Assembly: GCA_017995875.1 (NCBI GenBank)
Contig: JAGOIB010000023.1
Coordinates: 1 to 9,368 of the forward strand
Length of the DNA: 9,368 bases
From: Saprospiraceae bacterium
GTDB lineage: Bacteria; Bacteroidota; Bacteroidia; Chitinophagales; Saprospiraceae
Reading direction: 5' to 3'
Shown here piece after piece: positions 7,297 through 9,368 of this stretch; position 1 is the first letter of the stretch, and the number at the start of each line of letters is the position of its first letter. The notes beneath the pieces are model-generated. The model was not told the DNA's origin and did no database searches. It saw only the letters and a list, made by a program, of their open reading frames with translations. A program made the position numbers and the translations under genes.

Positions 7297-7563
7297 CTAT
7301 TTCTTGGGTTTGTAAAGGGAATCAGTCCAGTTGAGTATGTCCTCATTCCTGGTTTTATCTTTTCTTACCTCTTGTGTCTGTTCAAGAACCTTTTTACTCA
7401 CCTGCACTAACTTTCCATCTGCAGTCAACATGGAAACTGATTCTTCCTCTTCAGGAAGGGCGGTCATAGCCTCTACCTTTTGTGTGAGCAGTCCAGCTCC
7501 GCTTAGCAGGCCCAGCGAAAGAAATCTCCTTCGCGATCCAGGATCGGTTGATTTTTGTTTCAT
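7297..7563 (-). CDS. Small Tat-exported protein related to the N-terminus of the ferredoxin subunit
   Basis: An 88-residue protein with a clear twin-arginine signal: SRRRFLS at 10-16, hydrophobic segment to about 27, and a possible cleavage site after VEA (30-32). The mature part is only about 55 residues and hydrophilic. It contains VSMLTADGKLVQV (43-55), which aligns with VTLLSADGELVTI in the ferredoxin subunit encoded two bases downstream, where it also follows a Tat signal. It has no cysteine, heme or metal motif. Tat export suggests it folds, or binds a partner, before transport; it may travel with or assist the ferredoxin. The 2-base spacing suggests the two are made together. Function is not known; the shared segment is the main clue. 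Confidence 0.75.
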   Translation of the reverse strand: MKQKSTDPGSRRRFLSLGLLSGAGLLTQKVEAMTALPEEEESVSMLTADGKLVQVSKKVLEQTQEVRKDKTRNEDILNWTDSLYKPKK

Positions 7564-7597
7564 GATGTATATGGATTAAGTGTGTGATTCGATTTCT

Positions 7598-8542
7598 TTA
7601 GTAACTCCACAATCTTGTCATATTAAACCCAATGAGCCATTCCGGATCCCATTGGGAAAAAGTTGTACTGCCAAAACCCCAATTCGTATTGTAGGCATTA
7701 TTGACCTGAGGCGTGATGCTGTTGAAGTTGGTAAAAAATAATTGGAATTGATGCGCGCTCGTATTGAATTCTACACCGAGTGAAAGATTTGGTTTTGGAT
7801 TGGTCTCATCCGGAGTATCCGTATCTATGGACGAATGTGTCGTCAACGGCTGATCAAAATTGAAAAGAAGATTCGTTACTTCAGACACTTTATACCGGCA
7901 GGAAACTGCCAGTGCAAAATGATCATTGTCGAGTTCTTCAAGTGTACCCTCCGTATTTTCTGAAGGATAGATGGTATTGAAATGGGACAAACTACCACCT
8001 ACCTGCAACGAAAACCTGTCAGAAATTTTCCTGGCAATCAGGAGTTGGTGGAAATAGGAGAGCCTATCATCAAAAGCGAGATCATCTGCATTGGCAAAAG
8101 CGCTCTTGTCACGTGTATCCATCGCTACATTAACAAAATAGGTAAGGCTCAATGGAAATCCACCATTGGTCTTCTGTTGCAAAATCGCGTATTTGGCATT
8201 AAGATCCCATGTGAGATTTTTCTTGGTAAATCCAAAACCTACCATCAGTTTATTGATAGGCACATACCCAAATCCCAATCGGATATTAGAAGGTGCATAC
8301 AACCCCCAGAAATCTTCATATCCATTTTCAATCAATCCAAACCTATGTTGAATATCAAATTCAAGTGTGCCTTTATAGGGTACCATGACGGTTTGATTGT
8401 CAATAATGAATATACTGGAGAAGGTATTTTTAACAGGCATACTCTCCGCTGGTATCGTTTCAGCATCCTGTGCCCACAAGGTGGTCAACTGCAGCACACA
8501 GAAACTTAATACACCAAAAAATTTATAGAACGCTGGTTTCAT
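7598..8542 (-). CDS. DUF5777-family outer-membrane beta-barrel protein
   Basis: A 314-residue complete member of the same family as the partial gene at 1-826. A signal peptide ends at about Ala24 (LTTLWA before QDAE). The mature chain has a short linker, the conserved PVKNTFSSIFIIDNQTVMVP block, then about a dozen amphipathic beta-strand candidates with aromatic residues at the edges, such as NIRLGFGYVPINKL, ARKISDRFSLQVGG and WLIGFNMTRLWSY. It ends in an aromatic residue (Tyr314), as outer-membrane barrels often do for BAM recognition. Size suggests roughly 12-14 strands, far smaller than MtrB-type cytochrome conduits. The gene lies 24 bases after a cytochrome lipoprotein gene and 34 bases before the Tat protein gene, inside the operon. 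Substrate unknown; the family's association with redox genes is consistent with this context. Confidence 0.85.
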   Translation of the reverse strand: MKPAFYKFFGVLSFCVLQLTTLWAQDAETIPAESMPVKNTFSSIFIIDNQTVMVPYKGTLEFDIQHRFGLIENGYEDFWGLYAPSNIRLGFGYVPINKLMVGFGFTKKNLTWDLNAKYAILQQKTNGGFPLSLTYFVNVAMDTRDKSAFANADDLAFDDRLSYFHQLLIARKISDRFSLQVGGSLSHFNTIYPSENTEGTLEELDNDHFALAVSCRYKVSEVTNLLFNFDQPLTTHSSIDTDTPDETNPKPNLSLGVEFNTSAHQFQLFFTNFNSITPQVNNAYNTNWGFGSTTFSQWDPEWLIGFNMTRLWSY

Positions 8543-8566
8543 TGCTATTCGTTTTTTTATGAATGC

Positions 8567-8950
8567 TTAATTATTCAAGGCACCTTGTTTAATCCATTCG
8601 AGCACCGTTGCGTTATTTGTTGCATTGGCGCCAAGAGGGGGCATAGGGCCCATCGCGTCAGTCATCCACAGGTACAGTAAACTTTGCTCAGGTGTTTCGG
8701 TATTGAGATATCCACCGGTAGTCAGGTTATCATAAGCTACAGAGGCTCTTAAATCCGGTGATTGTGTGCCGTTGTGGCACCCCGCAGAATTGCAATTAGC
8801 TTCGAACATAGGAATGATATCCTGACTGAATAGCACAGGAACACCCGGATCCGGTTCAAAGGGCAGAACCTCATCGTATTTGCACGAGATGCTCAGGTTA
8901 AGACATAACCCCACCAGAATTGCTGCCTGAATGATTTGCTTCCTTTTCAT
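8567..8950 (-). CDS. Small cytochrome c-like lipoprotein with CX4CH heme motif
   Basis: A 127-residue protein. A basic start (MKRK) and hydrophobic segment 7-20 lead to SISC, where Cys23 is a probable lipidation site, so membrane anchoring is expected. The core is FSQDIIPMFEANCNSAGCHN: the heme-type motif is Cys53-X4-Cys58-His59 rather than CXXCH. Downstream, AMGPMPPLGA offers Met100 or Met103 as the sixth ligand, and VLEWIKQGA is the closing helix typical of small cytochromes of the PSCyt1 type. CX4CH variants of this kind are frequent in Bacteroidota, and are annotated as cytochrome-like; covalent heme binding is likely but not proven by sequence. It is the first gene of the operon, 24 bases ahead of the barrel gene, which suggests the two act together at the outer membrane. 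Confidence 0.8.
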   Translation of the reverse strand: MKRKQIIQAAILVGLCLNLSISCKYDEVLPFEPDPGVPVLFSQDIIPMFEANCNSAGCHNGTQSPDLRASVAYDNLTTGGYLNTETPEQSLLYLWMTDAMGPMPPLGANATNNATVLEWIKQGALNN

Positions 8951-9039
8951 AATCGCTTTGTCAAGTTATAGATTGAACTTTCCCAAATACATGATACAAT
9001 CACATTTATACAGGTAAAAGTAAATGGAAAGCCAATTTT

Positions 9040-9055
9040 ACTTCATGAGTGAAGT
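9040..9055. repeat. Inverted repeat ACTTCA-4-TGAAGT
   Basis: A perfect 6-bp inverted repeat with a four-base spacer, about 90 bases upstream of the first gene of the operon. It could be an operator for a dimeric regulator or the base of a small RNA hairpin. It is short enough to arise by chance. Confidence 0.35.
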
Positions 9056-9110
9056 CAGCGGCAGATATGATTATTGTCATCCTGTACGGGGTAGACTTAG
9101 GATTTCTAAA

Positions 9111-9131
9111 CCCCTGCCCCCTGAAAGGGGG
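9111..9131. repeat. C/G-run hairpin, likely interspersed repeat unit
   Basis: CCCCTGCCCCCT followed by GAA and AGGGGG forms a 6-bp all-GC-rich stem (9117-9122 with 9126-9131) with a three-base loop. It stands out strongly from the AT-rich surroundings. Similar CCCCTGCCCCCTGAAGGGGG strings are, from general recollection, common as intergenic repeats in Bacteroidota genomes. It is followed by an A-rich run on the plus strand, so it is not a good terminator for either direction. Confidence 0.5.
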
Positions 9132-9165
9132 TAAACGTCTTAAAAAAAATAAAAGCAATGTTGAG

Positions 9166-9181
9166 CTTAGGTTAACCTAAG
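9166..9181. promoter_or_regulatory. Perfect 16-bp palindrome CTTAGGTTAACCTAAG
   Basis: A fully self-complementary 16-base site without a spacer. The half-site CTTAGG also occurs alone at 9096-9101. A gapless palindrome with a repeated half-site upstream of an operon is the form expected of a binding site for a dimeric transcription factor. It is about 215 bases from the first ATG, so it may equally control a gene beyond the right edge. Confidence 0.4.
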
Positions 9182-9290
9182 ATCGAGTATGACAGATCAA
9201 AGAAATCAATGTCCTTGTAAAATTCTGTGCAGCCGTTTTTAACGGTAGGAAATTAATCTACTCCTTCACCTCACCCATATTGCCCCTAAA

Positions 9291-9349
9291 TCCCCTGTAC
9301 TTCGACCTTCTCACGCTCATCCATCTGCTACAGCTCAGCAACCAGGGGA
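9291..9349. repeat. Degenerate repeat bounded by TCCCCTG and CAGGGGA
   Basis: TCCCCTG (9291-9297) and CAGGGGA (9343-9349) are inverted copies enclosing a segment with CTTCGACC, ACGCTCA and GCTCAGCAACC. These fragments resemble the CTTCGAC...GCTCAGCA-type dispersed elements often seen between bacterial genes. It looks like a decayed or composite copy; no transposase is linked to it. Confidence 0.4.
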
Positions 9350-9368
9350 CTTCAACTTTTCACTTTAG

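Larger units (their letters stand above)
8951..9368. other. Gene-free region upstream of the operon
   Basis: No reading frame here has coding character, and none enters from the right edge on the minus strand: all three minus frames meet a stop within a few codons. The region holds several short inverted repeats described separately (9040-9055, 9117-9131, 9166-9181, 9291-9349). It should contain the operon's promoter, but no convincing TTTG/TAnnTTTG pair is seen; the nearest candidate is TGTATTTG at 8991-8984, one base off the consensus, about 35 bases before the first ATG. Confidence 0.7.

Noticed and set aside
7982..8509. 175-codon plus-strand open frame
   Set aside because: It is fully opposite the complete DUF5777 gene; its composition is that of an antisense shadow.
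9233..9245. CCGTT-TTT-AACGG hairpin
   Set aside because: Only five base pairs, with no T run on either side; likely chance.
1..9368. CRISPR array, tRNA, rRNA or insertion sequence
   Set aside because: No regularly spaced direct repeats, no cloverleaf-like sequence and no transposase frame were seen on either strand.

Overview
The window looks like a chromosomal segment of a member of the Bacteroidota. The evidence is two DUF5777-type outer-membrane barrels, lipoproteins with Bacteroidota-style lipoboxes, starts without Shine-Dalgarno sequences, a TAnnTTTG promoter element, and a CX4CH cytochrome of a kind common in that phylum. The exact lineage cannot be read from the sequence. Every recognisable gene lies on the minus strand, so transcription runs from right to left.

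Layout in the direction of transcription. Bases 9368-8951 hold no gene but contain several inverted repeats, including a perfect 16-bp palindrome. Seven closely packed genes follow and probably form one operon: a CX4CH cytochrome lipoprotein (8950-8567), a DUF5777 beta-barrel (8542-7598), an 88-residue Tat-exported protein (7563-7297), a Tat-exported four-cluster ferredoxin subunit (7294-6332), a ten-helix NrfD/PsrC/ActC-type quinol-interacting protein (6289-4967), and, overlapping it by four bases, an Ig-like single-span membrane protein (4970-3975). The sixth and seventh are separated from a small class I cytochrome c (3894-3490) by about 80 bases with a candidate promoter, so that cytochrome may be its own unit. 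A strong hairpin follows it, then a ResB-like protein that starts at TTG (3351-2083), a six-heme cytochrome lipoprotein with a collagen-like linker (1940-882), and a second DUF5777 barrel that runs off the left edge (826-1).

How the parts may work together (inference). The ferredoxin and NrfD subunits are the core of the quinol-oxidising modules known from Nrf, Dsr, Qrc and alternative complex III systems. Here there is no molybdopterin catalytic subunit. Instead the module is surrounded by three c-type cytochromes (about eight hemes in total), a putative cytochrome-c maturation factor and two outer-membrane barrels. A menaquinol-to-periplasmic-cytochrome electron pathway, perhaps ending at a reductase or acceptor at the cell surface, is the simplest reading. 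The terminal acceptor cannot be told from this window.
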